Assembly (NCBI RefSeq): GCF_005938225.1
Contig: NZ_VCPC01000004.1
Location: 186,001 to 250,000 of the forward strand
Length of the DNA: 64,000 nucleotides
Origin: Arenibacterium halophilum
Lineage (GTDB): Bacteria > Pseudomonadota > Alphaproteobacteria > Rhodobacterales > Rhodobacteraceae
Direction of reading: 5' to 3'
Shown: one piece after another, positions 42,747 through 52,666 of the stretch
How the letters are laid out: each line of letters starts with the position of its first letter
How positions within the stretch are numbered: the first letter of the stretch is position 1
Notes under the pieces: generated by a model
Seen by the model: the letters and a program-made list of their open reading frames with translations, nothing else
Database searches by the model: none
Told to the model about the DNA's origin: nothing
Translations under genes and position numbers: made by a program

Positions 42747-44120
42747 TCAGGCCTCCAGCTGCCGGCGAAGATTTTCGACATCCTCGGCGATCTGCCCATC
42801 TGACACGCGTAGCTCTTCGATGCGGCGCACCCCATGCATCACGGTGGTATGGTCGCGCCCACCAAAGTGGCGGCCGATTTCGGGTAATGAACGGCTGGTC
42901 AGCTGCTTGCACAGGTACATCGCCACCTGTCGGGGCCGCGCAAACGACCGCAACCGTTTCGGCCCGATGATATCGGCCAGGCGAATGTTGTAGTATTCCG
43001 AAACCTTACGCTGGATTTCATCAACAGTGATCTTGCGCTCGGATGCGCGCAGCACGTCGGCCAGACAGTCCTGCGTCAGCTCCATGTCGATCTTGCGCCC
43101 CACCAGCGAGGCAAAGGCAAACAGACGGGTCAGCGCGCCTTCCAGCACACGCACGTTTGTGGAAATGCGATGCGCCAGGAATTCGAGGATCCCGGGTTGG
43201 ATTTCGAGACCCGGATAGGTTTTACGGTACTGTTCCAGCTTGGATTGCAGCACGCCCAGGCGCAGTTCGTAGTCGGTCGGATGCAGATCGACGACAAGCC
43301 CGCATTGCAGGCGCGATTTCACACGCTCTTCCAGTTCCTTGATTTCGCCCGGGGCACGGTCGGCCGAAATGATGATCTGTTTGTTCTGATCCACCAGAGC
43401 GTTGAAGGTGTGAAAGAACTCTTCCTGGGTGCTGTCCTTGCCTGCGATGAACTGCACGTCGTCCACCATCAGCACATCGACCGAGCGGAACAGATGCTTG
43501 AAATCCATCATCTTGCGCTCGCGCAGCGCCTGCACGAACCGGTACATGAACTGCTCGGCGGATAGGTACAGCACGTTCAGCTCGGGCTGGCGGGCACGTA
43601 GCTCCCATGCGATTGCATGCATCAGGTGCGTTTTACCCAGCCCGACTCCACCGTACAGAACCAGCGGGTTGAATGTGACAGGCCCGCCTTCGCTGACGCG
43701 GCGCGCGGCTGCATGAGCAAGCTCGTTCGGCTTGCCGACAACAAAGGTGTCAAAGGTGAACCGCGCATCCAGCGGTGCCGCCTGAAGCACCGAAGATTGA
43801 TCTTCCACGCGCGCCGGCGCCTCTGCATCCGGTTTCGCCACCTGCACCGCACGCGGCGCGCTGGGACGGCCCGGCGCGTTTGCCGGAACCTGGAACAGCA
43901 CGCGCTGCACGTCTTCCCCGGCCGTGTTCAGCTGATACAGGATCAGTTCGGAAAAGTTCTGGCTGACGTAGTTCCCCATGAACGTCGTCGGTACATTGAA
44001 GACGGCAATCCCGTCTTCCAGTCCTGAAAACTCAAGCGGCTCGATCCAGGTGGTATAGTTGTTCTGGCCTACCGTTTTCAGGAGTTTCTGTCTGAGCTGT
44101 CCCCACATCTCGTGTGTCAT
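42747..44120 (-). CDS. dnaA: Chromosomal replication initiator DnaA
   Basis: DnaA is the replication-initiator AAA+ protein. The product is 457 aa from the preferred start MTHEMWGQLRQKLLKTVGQN. Domain I is followed by a short linker, then the AAA+ domain with Walker A YGGVGLGKTHL and Walker B VDVLMVDDVQFI. Domain IV has the DnaA signature GRDHTTVMHGVRRIEEL. An in-frame ATG at 44135 (MHEARMTHE) is the alternative start, but GAGG is better spaced for 44120. The stop-to-dnaN gap contains a hairpin. Confidence 0.97.
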   Translation of the reverse strand: MTHEMWGQLRQKLLKTVGQNNYTTWIEPLEFSGLEDGIAVFNVPTTFMGNYVSQNFSELILYQLNTAGEDVQRVLFQVPANAPGRPSAPRAVQVAKPDAEAPARVEDQSSVLQAAPLDARFTFDTFVVGKPNELAHAAARRVSEGGPVTFNPLVLYGGVGLGKTHLMHAIAWELRARQPELNVLYLSAEQFMYRFVQALRERKMMDFKHLFRSVDVLMVDDVQFIAGKDSTQEEFFHTFNALVDQNKQIIISADRAPGEIKELEERVKSRLQCGLVVDLHPTDYELRLGVLQSKLEQYRKTYPGLEIQPGILEFLAHRISTNVRVLEGALTRLFAFASLVGRKIDMELTQDCLADVLRASERKITVDEIQRKVSEYYNIRLADIIGPKRLRSFARPRQVAMYLCKQLTSRSLPEIGRHFGGRDHTTVMHGVRRIEELRVSDGQIAEDVENLRRQLEA

Positions 44121-44670
44121 TCGTGCCTCGTGCATCCCACTTCGACCTTGCGGCCTTGCTATCGTTGACCGGCATTCACCGGCACGATTCACACAACAAT
44201 GGGGCGTGTGCCGAATCGCATTGATACGGCAGCATTGCCAGTTTCCCAGCAACCGAACGACAACAGATCACCGATGACCGCACACCCAGTTGGCGGCCCA
44301 AAACCGGAACCCGATTATCATACACACAGCTCTAACAGAATCGCGCAGCAGCGGCAGCAAGCCTGCACGATCTGCCGCTTCTCCGGAATTGGCAGCCCGG
44401 ATATGCGGCACGGTTTTCTTGTCAGGAGCCTGATGCCCGTCAGGCGGTATCCCTTGAAAAAACCCTGTCCCCCAAGGCGAGGTGAATCGCATCACATAGG
44501 TAGCAATTCCCAGCGACCACCGGCAACGAAACTATGCAGTTGACTCGGAGTTTTGGGCGAAAGAATCTCTGAACCCCGCGTTAACGATCAAACCGCCAAA
44601 AAATGCAAAAAGGCGCTGCCTGGGGCAACGCCTTTTCACTATTGGAAAATCCGCAATTGGCGGGGGTGAT
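44121..44670. other. Intergenic region between rpsT and dnaA
   Basis: This 550-bp gap carries the rpsT terminator (44606-44637) and presumably the dnaA promoter. No long open frame has a convincing product. I found no good match to the DnaA box TTATCCACA, so I do not call an origin; gattcacac near 44188 is only a weak partial match. Confidence 0.6.
44606..44637 (-). terminator. Rho-independent terminator of rpsT
   Basis: On the minus strand: GAAAAGGCGTTGCC, loop CCA, then GGCAGCGCCTTTTT, an almost perfect stem followed by T residues, 34 bp past the rpsT stop. A textbook intrinsic terminator. Confidence 0.85.
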
Positions 44671-44934
44671 TCAGGCCAGCGCCTTCACACGTGCGCTCAG
44701 ACGCGACAATTTTCGGGAAACGGTGTTCTTGTGCAACACCCCTTTCGTCACACCGCGCATCAGCTCGGGCTGAGCGGCACGCAGGGCGTTTGCGGCTGCA
44801 TCCTTATCGCCCGAGGCGATGGCTTCTTCGACTTTGCGCAGGTAGGTGCGGATGCGCGAACGACGCGCCTTGTTGACGGCAAAGCGGGTCTGGTTCTGAC
44901 GTGCGCGTTTTTTCGACTGGGGCGTATTTGCCAT
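44671..44934 (-). CDS. rpsT: 30S ribosomal protein S20
   Basis: S20 binds 16S rRNA in the small subunit. The 87-aa product starts [20 protein letters not shown] and has the usual basic helical bundle with [20 protein letters not shown]-like middle (here [12 protein letters not shown]) and the [17 protein letters not shown] ending. Length and start are typical. It stands alone between dnaA and an enoyl-CoA hydratase gene with its own terminator. Confidence 0.98.
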   Translation of the reverse strand: MANTPQSKKRARQNQTRFAVNKARRSRIRTYLRKVEEAIASGDKDAAANALRAAQPELMRGVTKGVLHKNTVSRKLSRLSARVKALA

Positions 44935-45099
44935 TGTTCGGTCTTTCCTGGTTCGGGTCCGTTAAAATCTGTTCAGCGCAACGCCCCCGAAACCGATTCC
45001 ATCGACCGGTCCAATCTTGCCTAAGCGGGCATCACGCGCATGTAGCCGCGCCCTATAGGGGCTTTTCACCGAAATGAAAAGCCCAAAGGGCGCAGGGTA

Positions 45100-45876
45100 T
45101 TATTTGTCGCGGAATTGCGGCTGTCGTTTTTCAAGGAAAGCGGCCATGCCTTCCTTCTGGTCTTCGGTGGCGAACATCGAATGGAACACGCGGCGTTCGA
45201 ACAGGATGCCTTCGCGCAGCGTGGTTTCATACGACCGGTTCACCGCCTCTTTCGCGGCCAGGATCGTCGGCAGCGATTTCTCGGCGATCTTGCCGGCGGC
45301 GCCCATCGCCTCTTCCATCAGCTTCTTGGCGGGCACGACGCGGCTGACCAGCCCGGCGCGCTCGGCTTCTTCGGCGGTCATGAACCGACCGGACAGGTTC
45401 ATGTCCATCGATTTGGACTTGCCGACATAGCGGGTCAGCCGCTGCGTTCCGCCCATCCCGGCGATAACGCCAAGGTTGATCTCGGGCTGACCGAATTTGG
45501 CAGTATCCGCCGCGATGATGAAATCGCAGGCCATCGCCAGTTCGCACCCACCGCCCAGCGCATAGCCCGACACCGCCGCGATGATCGGCTTGCGGATCGC
45601 CATGATCCGGTCCGAGGCATCCGCGAACAGGTTTTCGTTGAACACCTCGACGAACGACTTTTCCGACATTTCCTTGATGTCGGCCCCGGCGGCAAAGGCC
45701 TTTTCCGAGCCGGTCACCACGATCACGCGGATCTTGTCGTTGGCATCCGCCTCTTCCAGCGCGTCGCACAGCTCGCCCAGCAACATCGTGTTCAGCGCGT
45801 TCAGCGCATCAGGGCGATTCAGCTTGATGAGGCAGACATGATCGTCGGTTTCAACGGTGATCGTCTCAAAGGCCAT
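45100..45876 (-). CDS. Enoyl-CoA hydratase/isomerase family protein
   Basis: The 258-aa product is a crotonase: oxyanion-hole segments [20 protein letters not shown] and [19 protein letters not shown], with the catalytic Glu candidates in [20 protein letters not shown]. It looks like a short-chain enoyl-CoA hydratase (beta-oxidation or related acyl-CoA steps). ATG at 45876 ([12 protein letters not shown]) follows GAGAG; a TTG at 45891 would add five residues. It is read away from mutM. Confidence 0.92.
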   Translation of the reverse strand: MAFETITVETDDHVCLIKLNRPDALNALNTMLLGELCDALEEADANDKIRVIVVTGSEKAFAAGADIKEMSEKSFVEVFNENLFADASDRIMAIRKPIIAAVSGYALGGGCELAMACDFIIAADTAKFGQPEINLGVIAGMGGTQRLTRYVGKSKSMDMNLSGRFMTAEEAERAGLVSRVVPAKKLMEEAMGAAGKIAEKSLPTILAAKEAVNRSYETTLREGILFERRVFHSMFATEDQKEGMAAFLEKRQPQFRDK

Positions 45877-45939
45877 GGATCGGGCTCTCAATTGTTCCGG
45901 TCAGGCAGAACCCTTATCACGGGTTCGCGTCACTTCAAG

Positions 45940-46791
45940 CTATCTTTGGCATTGCGGGCAATAGAAGGACGACCGCCCGGATTGCACGATTCGGGCAATA
46001 TGCGCGGTGCAGCCCGGGGTGCGGCAGGGCTCGGATTCGCGGCCGTAGACATCAAAGCTGTGCTGGAAATATCCCAACTCGCCATCGGTCCGGCGATAGT
46101 CTTTCAGCGACGATCCCCCGGCCTCGATCGCCTCTGTCAGCACGTCCCGGATGATGGGAACAAGGCCCGCAACACGGATCGCCGCGATACGCCCCGCCTT
46201 GCGCGACGGCGCAATACGCGCCCGGTAAAGCGCCTCGCAGACATAAATATTGCCCAGACCCGCCACGATCCGCTGATCCAGCAGCGCAGATTTGATCGGC
46301 GTGTTGCGCCCTTTCAGCATCTCGACCAGATAGGCCTCGCTGAAGGCATTGCCCAGCGGCTCGGGTCCGATGGATGCCAGCAGTTTGTGCGCCTCTGCCG
46401 TTGCCGTGGGCAAAAGATCCATCGCACCAAAGCGACGCGGGTCGTTGAAGGTGATGCGCGCGCCATTCGACATGTGGAACACGACGTGATCGTGCTTTTC
46501 CGGCATTGGATGTTCGTGCACGAATTGGCCCAGCGGGTCGCCCGACACCGTCATGCGCCCCGACATGCCAAGGTGAATCAGTAGCGACTCGCCGCTTGTC
46601 AGATCGGCAAGGATGTATTTCGAGCGCCGCCGCAGCCGTTCGACCCTCTGGCCCGACAACCGATCGGCCATGCGCGGCGGAAACGGCCAGCGCAGGTCGG
46701 GGCGGTTGACCTCGGCCCGGGCGATCACCGCACCTTCCATCGCAGGCGCAAGGCCACGGCGCACCGTTTCGACTTCGGGCAATTCTGGCAT
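45940..46791 (-). CDS. mutM: Formamidopyrimidine-DNA glycosylase
   Basis: MutM removes 8-oxoguanine and other oxidised purines. The 283-aa product has the N-terminal [13 protein letters not shown] with the catalytic Pro exposed after Met removal, which fixes the start at ATG 46791 and not the in-frame ATG at 46800 (that would bury the Pro). It has the helix-two-turn-helix with conserved [16 protein letters not shown] and a C-terminal zinc finger ([18 protein letters not shown]). It diverges from ubiE across 97 bp. Confidence 0.97.
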   Translation of the reverse strand: MPELPEVETVRRGLAPAMEGAVIARAEVNRPDLRWPFPPRMADRLSGQRVERLRRRSKYILADLTSGESLLIHLGMSGRMTVSGDPLGQFVHEHPMPEKHDHVVFHMSNGARITFNDPRRFGAMDLLPTATAEAHKLLASIGPEPLGNAFSEAYLVEMLKGRNTPIKSALLDQRIVAGLGNIYVCEALYRARIAPSRKAGRIAAIRVAGLVPIIRDVLTEAIEAGGSSLKDYRRTDGELGYFQHSFDVYGRESEPCRTPGCTAHIARIVQSGRSSFYCPQCQR

Positions 46792-46888
46792 GCGGGTCAT
46801 CCTTCGGCTCTGTCTGCGTCGGGGGCGCGCATTGTGCCGCCCGGAAACGCCCTATAACAAGGGGCAAAACCACGCGACGACAAGGCCC

Positions 46889-47641
46889 ATGACCAGCGAT
46901 TCCCAGAACACCACCCATTTCGGGCGCGAAACCATCCCCGAAACGGAGAAGGCCGGGCGCGTTCGCGGCGTCTTCAACTCGGTCGCCAGCAAGTATGACG
47001 TGATGAACGACGTGATGAGCGTCGGCATCCACCGCATCTGGAAAGACGCGATGATGGACTGGCTGGCACCTCGGCCCGGCCAGCGCCTGCTGGATGTGGC
47101 GGGCGGCACCGGGGACATTTCCTTCCGCTTCCTGAAACGCGCGGGCGAAGGCCATTCTACCGTGTTGGACCTGACCGAGCCGATGCTGATCGAAGGGCGC
47201 AAGCGCGCCGAGGCCGAGCAGATGGCCGACAGCCTTGACTGGGTGGTGGGCGACGCGATGGCGCTGCCCTTTGCCGACAATACCTTCGATGTCTACACGA
47301 TCAGCTTTGGCATCCGGAACGTGACCCGCCCGGCCGAGGCGCTGGCCGAAGCCTATCGCGTGCTGCGCCCCGGCGGGCGGCTGATGGTGCTGGAATTCTC
47401 GCAACTGCCGAACGAGGGGCTGCAAAAGCTGTATGATCTCTACAGCTTCAACGTGATTCCGCGGATGGGCCAGATCATCGCCAATGACCGCGACAGTTAT
47501 CAGTATCTTGTCGAATCGATCCGCAATTTCCCCGATCAGGAGACATTCCTGTCGATGATCCGCGCTGCCGGATTCGAACAGGCGCGCTATCGCAACCTGT
47601 CGATGGGCATTGCCGCGCTGCATTCCGGCTGGAAGATCTAA
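46889..47641 (+). CDS. ubiE: Demethylmenaquinone/ubiquinone methyltransferase UbiE
   Basis: UbiE is the SAM-dependent C-methyltransferase of ubiquinone biosynthesis. The 250-aa product has the family motif [20 protein letters not shown], the SAM motif [16 protein letters not shown] and [31 protein letters not shown]. The ATG at 46889 gives the usual N-terminus ([16 protein letters not shown]); the frame stays open upstream over mutM. ubiB follows 3 bp later in the same operon. Confidence 0.97.
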   Translation: MTSDSQNTTHFGRETIPETEKAGRVRGVFNSVASKYDVMNDVMSVGIHRIWKDAMMDWLAPRPGQRLLDVAGGTGDISFRFLKRAGEGHSTVLDLTEPMLIEGRKRAEAEQMADSLDWVVGDAMALPFADNTFDVYTISFGIRNVTRPAEALAEAYRVLRPGGRLMVLEFSQLPNEGLQKLYDLYSFNVIPRMGQIIANDRDSYQYLVESIRNFPDQETFLSMIRAAGFEQARYRNLSMGIAALHSGWKI

Positions 47642-47644
47642 GCC

Positions 47645-49177
47645 ATGCGCGGGCCGCACAACATCATCCGCCTGATCCGCACGGGCGCCACCTTTGAACG
47701 CACCGGGGCGATGGACGTGGTGCTGGATGCCTATGACGCACCGGCCAGCCTGCGCTTCGTCGCGCGGCTGTTGGGCAAGCCATTTCAATGGCTTGGCTAC
47801 AAGGGAGATCCCTTGATGCCGCCCGCCCCGCGCGCGCTGACGGCGCTGGGCCCGGCCTATATCAAGTTCGGCCAAGTGCTTTCGACCCGGCCCGATCTTG
47901 TGGGCAACGATCTGGCGGTGCAGCTGCGCGTGTTGCAGGACAGGCTGCCGCCGTTCTCCACCGCCGAGGCCCGCGCCACGGTGGAACGCGAATTGGGCGC
48001 GCCGATCGACACGATGTTCTCGGAATTCAGCGAGGCGATTGCCGCCGCGTCCATCGCGCAGGTGCATCACGCCCGGCTGGCGGACACGGGCGAAGAGGTG
48101 GCGGTGAAAATCCTGCGCCCCGGGATAGAGCGCGCGTTTCGCCGTGACATTGATGCGTTCTATTTCGCGGCGCGGGTGGTGGACCTGTTCGCACCCGGCG
48201 CGCGGCGTCTGCGCCCGATGGAAGTGATCGAACATTTCGATGGCGTGGTCCGCGGCGAGCTGGATCTGCGGCTGGAAAGCGCCGCCGCCTCGGAATTTGC
48301 CGCCAATACCAAGGACGACGCCGGGTTCGTTCTCCCGCCGATCAAGTGGAACCTGTCGGGGCGGCGGGTGATGACACTGGGCTGGGCCGACGGTCTGTCG
48401 CTGGGCGACAATGCCGCGCTGGACGCCGCCGGGCACGACCGGGCCGAGTTGGGCGCGCGGGTGCTGCGGCTGTTCCTTCTGCACGCGCTGCGCGACGGTT
48501 TTTTCCATTCCGACATGCATCAGGGCAACCTGAAGGTGGCCGCGAACGGCGACCTGATTGCCTATGATTTCGGGATCATGGGCCATATCGACGAATACAC
48601 CCGCCGGGTCTATGCCGAGATCCTGTTCGGGTTCATCCGCCGCGATTACCAGCGCGTGGCCGAGGTGCATTTCGAAGCCGGGTACGTCCCCGCCGACCGC
48701 GACGTGGATGAATTCGCCCGCGCCCTGCGCGCGGTTGGAGAGCCGATTTTCGGCATGAACGCCTCGCATATATCGATGGGGCGGTTGCTGACCTACCTGT
48801 TCGAGGTGACCGAGCGGTTTGGCATGGAAACCCGGACCGAGCTGATCCTGCTGCAACGCACCATGGTGGTGGTCGAGGGCGTGGCGCGGTCGCTGGATCC
48901 GAACATCAACATCTGGGAAGTCGCCCGGCCCGTGGTTGAGGATTACATCAAGGGTTCGATTGGCCCCAAGGCGTTGCTGCACGACCTGAAGCGCACCGCG
49001 CTGGTGATGGCGCGGTTCGGCCCGCGCCTGCCGGGGTTGGTACAGAACGCGCTGGTGGCACAGGCCACGCCCCCTGTTCCGCCCAGGCGATTCCCTTGGG
49101 CGCTGGTGGCGCTGACCGGGCTGTGCGGCGTGCTGCTGGGCGCGGGCGCCGTGGCTTTGGCGGATAAGGTTTTCTGA
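47645..49177 (+). CDS. ubiB: Ubiquinone biosynthesis kinase-like protein UbiB
   Basis: UbiB is an ABC1/ADCK-type atypical kinase-like ATPase needed for ubiquinone biosynthesis. The 510-aa product has the KxGQ motif AYIKFGQVLSTRPDL, an alanine-rich nucleotide loop (EAIAAASIAQVHHARL), VAVKILRPGI, HSDMHQGNLK and YDFGIMGHID, all family hallmarks. The C-terminal hydrophobic helix (LVALTGLCGVLLGAGAVALA) would anchor it in the inner membrane. It is tightly linked to ubiE. Confidence 0.96.
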   Translation: MRGPHNIIRLIRTGATFERTGAMDVVLDAYDAPASLRFVARLLGKPFQWLGYKGDPLMPPAPRALTALGPAYIKFGQVLSTRPDLVGNDLAVQLRVLQDRLPPFSTAEARATVERELGAPIDTMFSEFSEAIAAASIAQVHHARLADTGEEVAVKILRPGIERAFRRDIDAFYFAARVVDLFAPGARRLRPMEVIEHFDGVVRGELDLRLESAAASEFAANTKDDAGFVLPPIKWNLSGRRVMTLGWADGLSLGDNAALDAAGHDRAELGARVLRLFLLHALRDGFFHSDMHQGNLKVAANGDLIAYDFGIMGHIDEYTRRVYAEILFGFIRRDYQRVAEVHFEAGYVPADRDVDEFARALRAVGEPIFGMNASHISMGRLLTYLFEVTERFGMETRTELILLQRTMVVVEGVARSLDPNINIWEVARPVVEDYIKGSIGPKALLHDLKRTALVMARFGPRLPGLVQNALVAQATPPVPPRRFPWALVALTGLCGVLLGAGAVALADKVF

Positions 49178-49182
49178 AAGTC

Positions 49183-49240
49183 GGGGGGCTCTGCCCCCGT
49201 CCCTTCGGGACTCCCCCGGAGTATTTTTTGGAATAATGAA
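49183..49240 (+). repeat. GC-hairpin repeat element after ubiB (terminator-like)
   Basis: Two adjacent hairpins (GGGGG-ctctg-CCCCC at 49183-49198; GTCCC-ttc-GGGAC at 49199-49211), with an outer CCCCC able to pair with the first arm, are followed by GGAGTATTTTTTGG and a purine-rich tail. The GGAGTATTTTT core is shared with 41376-41419. It probably terminates ubiB. Confidence 0.55.
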
Positions 49241-49249
49241 GCTGGGGGG

Positions 49250-50170
49250 TTAGGGCAGGCGGATATCGCCTCCTGAAATCACGGTTTCCGCGATCTGGCT
49301 GCGCAGCCAGCCGTGCATCGGAGAGTGATGCGTGCGCGCGTTCCAGTAAAGGTGAATGTCGAATGGGCCAGCGAACGGGCAAGAGGTAACGTGCACCCGG
49401 TCGCCGAAGGCGCGGGCGATGCGGCTGGGCAAGGTCGAGATGAGATCGGTTCCGGTAATGATGCGCGGCACCGCCGCCGGGCTGGGGACGCGCAGCACCT
49501 CGTTCAGGGTGAGGCCCTGCGCCTCGATCTCTGTCAGGAAACGGGATTGCCAGCTGCCGCCGTAGATGACTGTGACATGGGGGGCGGTAAGGTAGGTGGC
49601 CTGTGTCATCGGTTGGCCGGCGAGCGGGTTGTCGGGCGACATGACGCAGACGGAATGTTCACGCAGCAGGCGGCGGCGGAAAAAGCCGGAATCCTCGATA
49701 GGGACGGGCGAGATCAGAAGATCGCTTTCGCCGCGATCCAGCTGGCCTTTGCCCAGAACAGTTGAGGTCAGAACGTTCAGCCGGATGCCGGGTGCCTTGC
49801 GGCGCAGAATTTGCAGGAGCCCAGGCAGGATCAGCATCCGTTCGTAATAATTGCAGGACAAGGTGATCGTGGCCTCGGCCTGCCCCGGATCAAAGGCGGC
49901 GGGTTCAAGCAAGGCACTGAAATCATCGGTGATCCGGGCCACGGCGGCGGCGATTTCGTCGCAACGGTCGGTCGCGACGATACCCGTGCCCTGGCGCACG
50001 AACAGCGGATCGCCCAGCGCGCGGCGCAGCCTGTCGATGGTGTAGCTGACGGTGGATTGCGTGGTGCCCAGCGACTCGGCCGCCCGGGAAAAGCTGCCCA
50101 GCGCGTGCACGCGGCGCAGGGTGCGCAGCGCGTTGAAGTCAAGCGACATGGGATCGACGGGGGCGGCCAT
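49250..50170 (-). CDS. LysR-family transcriptional regulator
   Basis: The 306-aa product has an N-terminal LysR helix-turn-helix (FNALRTLRRVHALGSFSRAA, then SLGTTQSTVSYTIDRLRRAL) and a substrate-binding domain (ITLSCNYYERMLILPGLLQI to the C-terminus) that fits the NodD/LinR-like subset. ATG at 50170 (MAAPVDPMSLDFNAL) or at 50149 (MSLDFNAL). It diverges from the P450 gene across 108 bp, the usual arrangement for a LysR regulator and its target. Confidence 0.9.
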   Translation of the reverse strand: MAAPVDPMSLDFNALRTLRRVHALGSFSRAAESLGTTQSTVSYTIDRLRRALGDPLFVRQGTGIVATDRCDEIAAAVARITDDFSALLEPAAFDPGQAEATITLSCNYYERMLILPGLLQILRRKAPGIRLNVLTSTVLGKGQLDRGESDLLISPVPIEDSGFFRRRLLREHSVCVMSPDNPLAGQPMTQATYLTAPHVTVIYGGSWQSRFLTEIEAQGLTLNEVLRVPSPAAVPRIITGTDLISTLPSRIARAFGDRVHVTSCPFAGPFDIHLYWNARTHHSPMHGWLRSQIAETVISGGDIRLP

Positions 50171-50278
50171 GGTGTGAGTATATCGAAGTTTTCGATCAAT
50201 GTCATTCAGGGTATCGGATTGCGGGATATATCCGCCCGCCCTACGCTGAAACCCAGCCGTTTCTGGGGAGGAGCAGCC

Positions 50279-51469
50279 ATGGCCACGACGCTTGCGAAAA
50301 CCGCACCGGTGGATCACGAGATCACCATCGCGCAACTGACCGAGGACCCCTATCGCATTTTCCGAAGGCTACGGGCCGAGGCGCCGGTGCTGCATGTCGC
50401 CTCGATCAAGCGGACGCTGCTGACCAAGGCGGCCGACACCAAATACGTCAAGGAAAACCCCGCGCTGTTCAGTTCGGACGATCCGACCACCCCGATGGAG
50501 CGTGCCTTTCGCGCCCATACGCTGATGCGCAAGGACGCCGAAGAGCATCTTGCCGAGCGCAACGCGATGGCGCCCACCTTTGCCGGGCGCAACATCAAGG
50601 CCTGCTGGGAGCCGATCTATACCCGGATCGCCGAGGATTTCGTGGCGCGGCTGCCGCGCGGCGAAACCGTCGATCTGTTCAAGGTGCTGGCCGCGCCCTT
50701 TGCCGCGCACTGCCTGAAGCACCTGCTGGGCATCGAAGAGGCCAGCGATGCCGAGATGGAACGCTGGAGCCAGACGCTGATCGACGGGGCAGGCAACTTT
50801 GGCTATCGGCAGGAACTATTCGACCTGTGCGATGTGGCGAATGACGAGATGGACGCGCTGTTTGCCCGCGCCATTCCGCGCCACAGGGCCGACCCCAACG
50901 CCTCGGCCCTGTCGGTCATGGTGAATGCGGACGCGCCGATTGCGATGTCGCAGATTTACGCAAACATCAAGATCGCCATCGGCGGCGGCATCAACGAACC
51001 GCGGGACGCGCTGCTGACGATCCTGTACGGGCTGCTGACCAACCCCGACCAGATGGAGGCGGCCAAGCGCGATGCGTTGTGGGCCGATGCCTTTGAAGAA
51101 GGCGTGCGCTGGGTTGCACCGATTCAGGCAAGCTCGCGCAAGGTGATGGAAGACACGGAGATTCGCGGCATCTTCATCCCGAAGGGCGATATCGTGATGA
51201 CCTCGCAAGCCTCGGCCTGTCACGATGAAGAGCTGTACGACGAACCTGAAAGGTACAACATCTTTCGCCCGCGCACCCCGCACCAGGCGTTCGGGAATGG
51301 GCCGCACTTCTGCCAGGGCACGCATATCGCGCGTCGGATGCTGGCGAATATCCTGTTGCCGATGCTGTTCGATCGCTTCCCCGACATGGCCTTGCCCGAG
51401 CCCGACAAGGTAAAGTTCTGGGGCTTTGGCTTTCGCGGGCCTTTGTCTCTGCCGGTGACGCTGAATTAG
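50279..51469 (+). CDS. Cytochrome P450
   Basis: This is a heme monooxygenase. The 396-aa product has the K-helix ExxR at 274-277 (EGVR) and the heme-ligand motif FGNGPHFCQGTHIAR with Cys345. The I-helix reads IGGGINEPRDALLT (Glu240-Pro241) in place of the usual (A/G)Gx(D/E)T with Thr, a noted variant. GGGGAGGAG precedes the ATG at 50279. No ferredoxin or reductase gene is adjacent. The substrate is unknown; the divergent LysR gene is a likely regulator. Confidence 0.93.
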   Translation: MATTLAKTAPVDHEITIAQLTEDPYRIFRRLRAEAPVLHVASIKRTLLTKAADTKYVKENPALFSSDDPTTPMERAFRAHTLMRKDAEEHLAERNAMAPTFAGRNIKACWEPIYTRIAEDFVARLPRGETVDLFKVLAAPFAAHCLKHLLGIEEASDAEMERWSQTLIDGAGNFGYRQELFDLCDVANDEMDALFARAIPRHRADPNASALSVMVNADAPIAMSQIYANIKIAIGGGINEPRDALLTILYGLLTNPDQMEAAKRDALWADAFEEGVRWVAPIQASSRKVMEDTEIRGIFIPKGDIVMTSQASACHDEELYDEPERYNIFRPRTPHQAFGNGPHFCQGTHIARRMLANILLPMLFDRFPDMALPEPDKVKFWGFGFRGPLSLPVTLN

Positions 51470-51532
51470 ACCCTGCAAAGGGGCAAATCGCCGCGCGCGG
51501 GGCGCCGATCCGCGCATTTCTGGGAGGAAACC

Positions 51533-52564
51533 ATGTTCAAACGCAACCTGTTGAAAGGCGCGCTGGCCGGGCTGTTGCTGGCGCCGCTGCCGCTGGCCGC
51601 GCAAGAGGTCACGCTGAAGCTGCACCAGTTTCTGCCGGCCCCGGCAACGGTGCCCAAGCTGATCCTGAAACCCTGGGCCGAGAAGGTCGAGGCCGCCTCG
51701 GGAGGGCGCATCAAGATCGACCATTTCGATGCCATGGCGCTGGGCGGCACCCCGCCCAGCCTGATGGACCAGGCCATCGACGGGTCCGCCGACATCATCA
51801 TGACAGTGGTCGGCTATACCCCCGGGCGATTCCCCAAGACCGAGGTGTTTGAACTGCCCTTCATGATGACCGACCCGATCGCCACGTCGAAGGCGTTCAT
51901 GGAGATGGTCGAAACCGATCTTCAGGCCGGGGAATACGCCGATGTAAAGGTGCTGGGCGCCTGGGTGCACGGCCCGGGCGTGGTGCATACGCGCAACCCG
52001 GTCACCTCGCTTGACGATATCGAAGGGCTGAAGATGCGCGGCCCGACGCGGGTGATCACCGATATGCTGAACGAGCTGGGGGCGACTCCGGTCGGGATGC
52101 CGCTGCCCGCGATCCCCGAGGCGCTGTCAAAGGGCGTGATCGACGGCACCGTGATCCCGTGGGAGGTGACACCCGCGATCAAGCTGTCGGAACTGGTGAA
52201 CAACGCGGTGGAATTCACCAATTCGAAAGAGGCGCTGTATACCGCGACCATCGTCACGGTGATGAACCGCGCGGCTTATGACGCGCTGCCCGATGACCTG
52301 CGCGCGATCCTTGATGCGGAATCGGGCCAGAAGCTTTCGGAATTCGCGGCGCAGGTGATGTTTGAACGCGACAAACCCGGGCGCGATCTGGCCGAAAGCA
52401 ACGGCACCAAGTTCGTTCAGCTGGATGCGGTGGAAATTGACCGATGGAAGGCCAAGTCGCAGCCAGTGGTGGATCGCTGGATCGCGGATATGGAAACGAA
52501 AGGCATCGACGGGCGCGCCCTGATCGACGAAGCCCGCGCGCTGATTGCCAAGCACGGCGGATAA
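51533..52564 (+). CDS. TRAP transporter substrate-binding protein (DctP type), orphan
   Basis: The 343-aa product has a signal peptide (LLKGALAGLLLAPLPLAAQ) and the DctP fold with TLKLHQFLPAPATVPKLILK, the conserved Arg region GLKMRGPTRVITDMLNELGA and PVGMPLPAIPEALSKGVIDG. TRAP binding proteins usually bind organic acids. No dctQ or dctM membrane genes are near. It follows the P450 gene by 63 bp with its own GGGAGGA site and may be co-transcribed, suggesting uptake of a P450-related substrate. Confidence 0.9.
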   Translation: MFKRNLLKGALAGLLLAPLPLAAQEVTLKLHQFLPAPATVPKLILKPWAEKVEAASGGRIKIDHFDAMALGGTPPSLMDQAIDGSADIIMTVVGYTPGRFPKTEVFELPFMMTDPIATSKAFMEMVETDLQAGEYADVKVLGAWVHGPGVVHTRNPVTSLDDIEGLKMRGPTRVITDMLNELGATPVGMPLPAIPEALSKGVIDGTVIPWEVTPAIKLSELVNNAVEFTNSKEALYTATIVTVMNRAAYDALPDDLRAILDAESGQKLSEFAAQVMFERDKPGRDLAESNGTKFVQLDAVEIDRWKAKSQPVVDRWIADMETKGIDGRALIDEARALIAKHGG

Positions 52565-52569
52565 AGGCT

Positions 52570-52599
52570 GTTCGCGCCCCTGCACCCGGGGGCGCGAAC
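52570..52599 (+). terminator. GC-rich hairpin after the TRAP gene
   Basis: GTTCGCGCCC is perfectly mirrored by GGGCGCGAAC a few bases later, 5 bp past the stop. No T-run follows, so it is a terminator-like or transcript-stabilising hairpin. Confidence 0.45.
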
Positions 52600-52666
52600 C
52601 TGCCACAGTTGAGTTATCGCGGCAAAGGGCCTATCTGGGCGCCAACGCAACCGCGAGGAGCCTGTC

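Noticed and set aside
44121-44670. Possible chromosomal origin next to dnaA
   Set aside because: No good TTATCCACA boxes or AT-rich cluster were found, and in this class the origin is often away from dnaA. A box scan and GC-skew plot would decide.
46052-48982. A 976-codon open frame on the minus strand
   Set aside because: It lies antisense to ubiE and ubiB and runs through mutM in another frame. The product has no family features; it is a GC-rich shadow frame.
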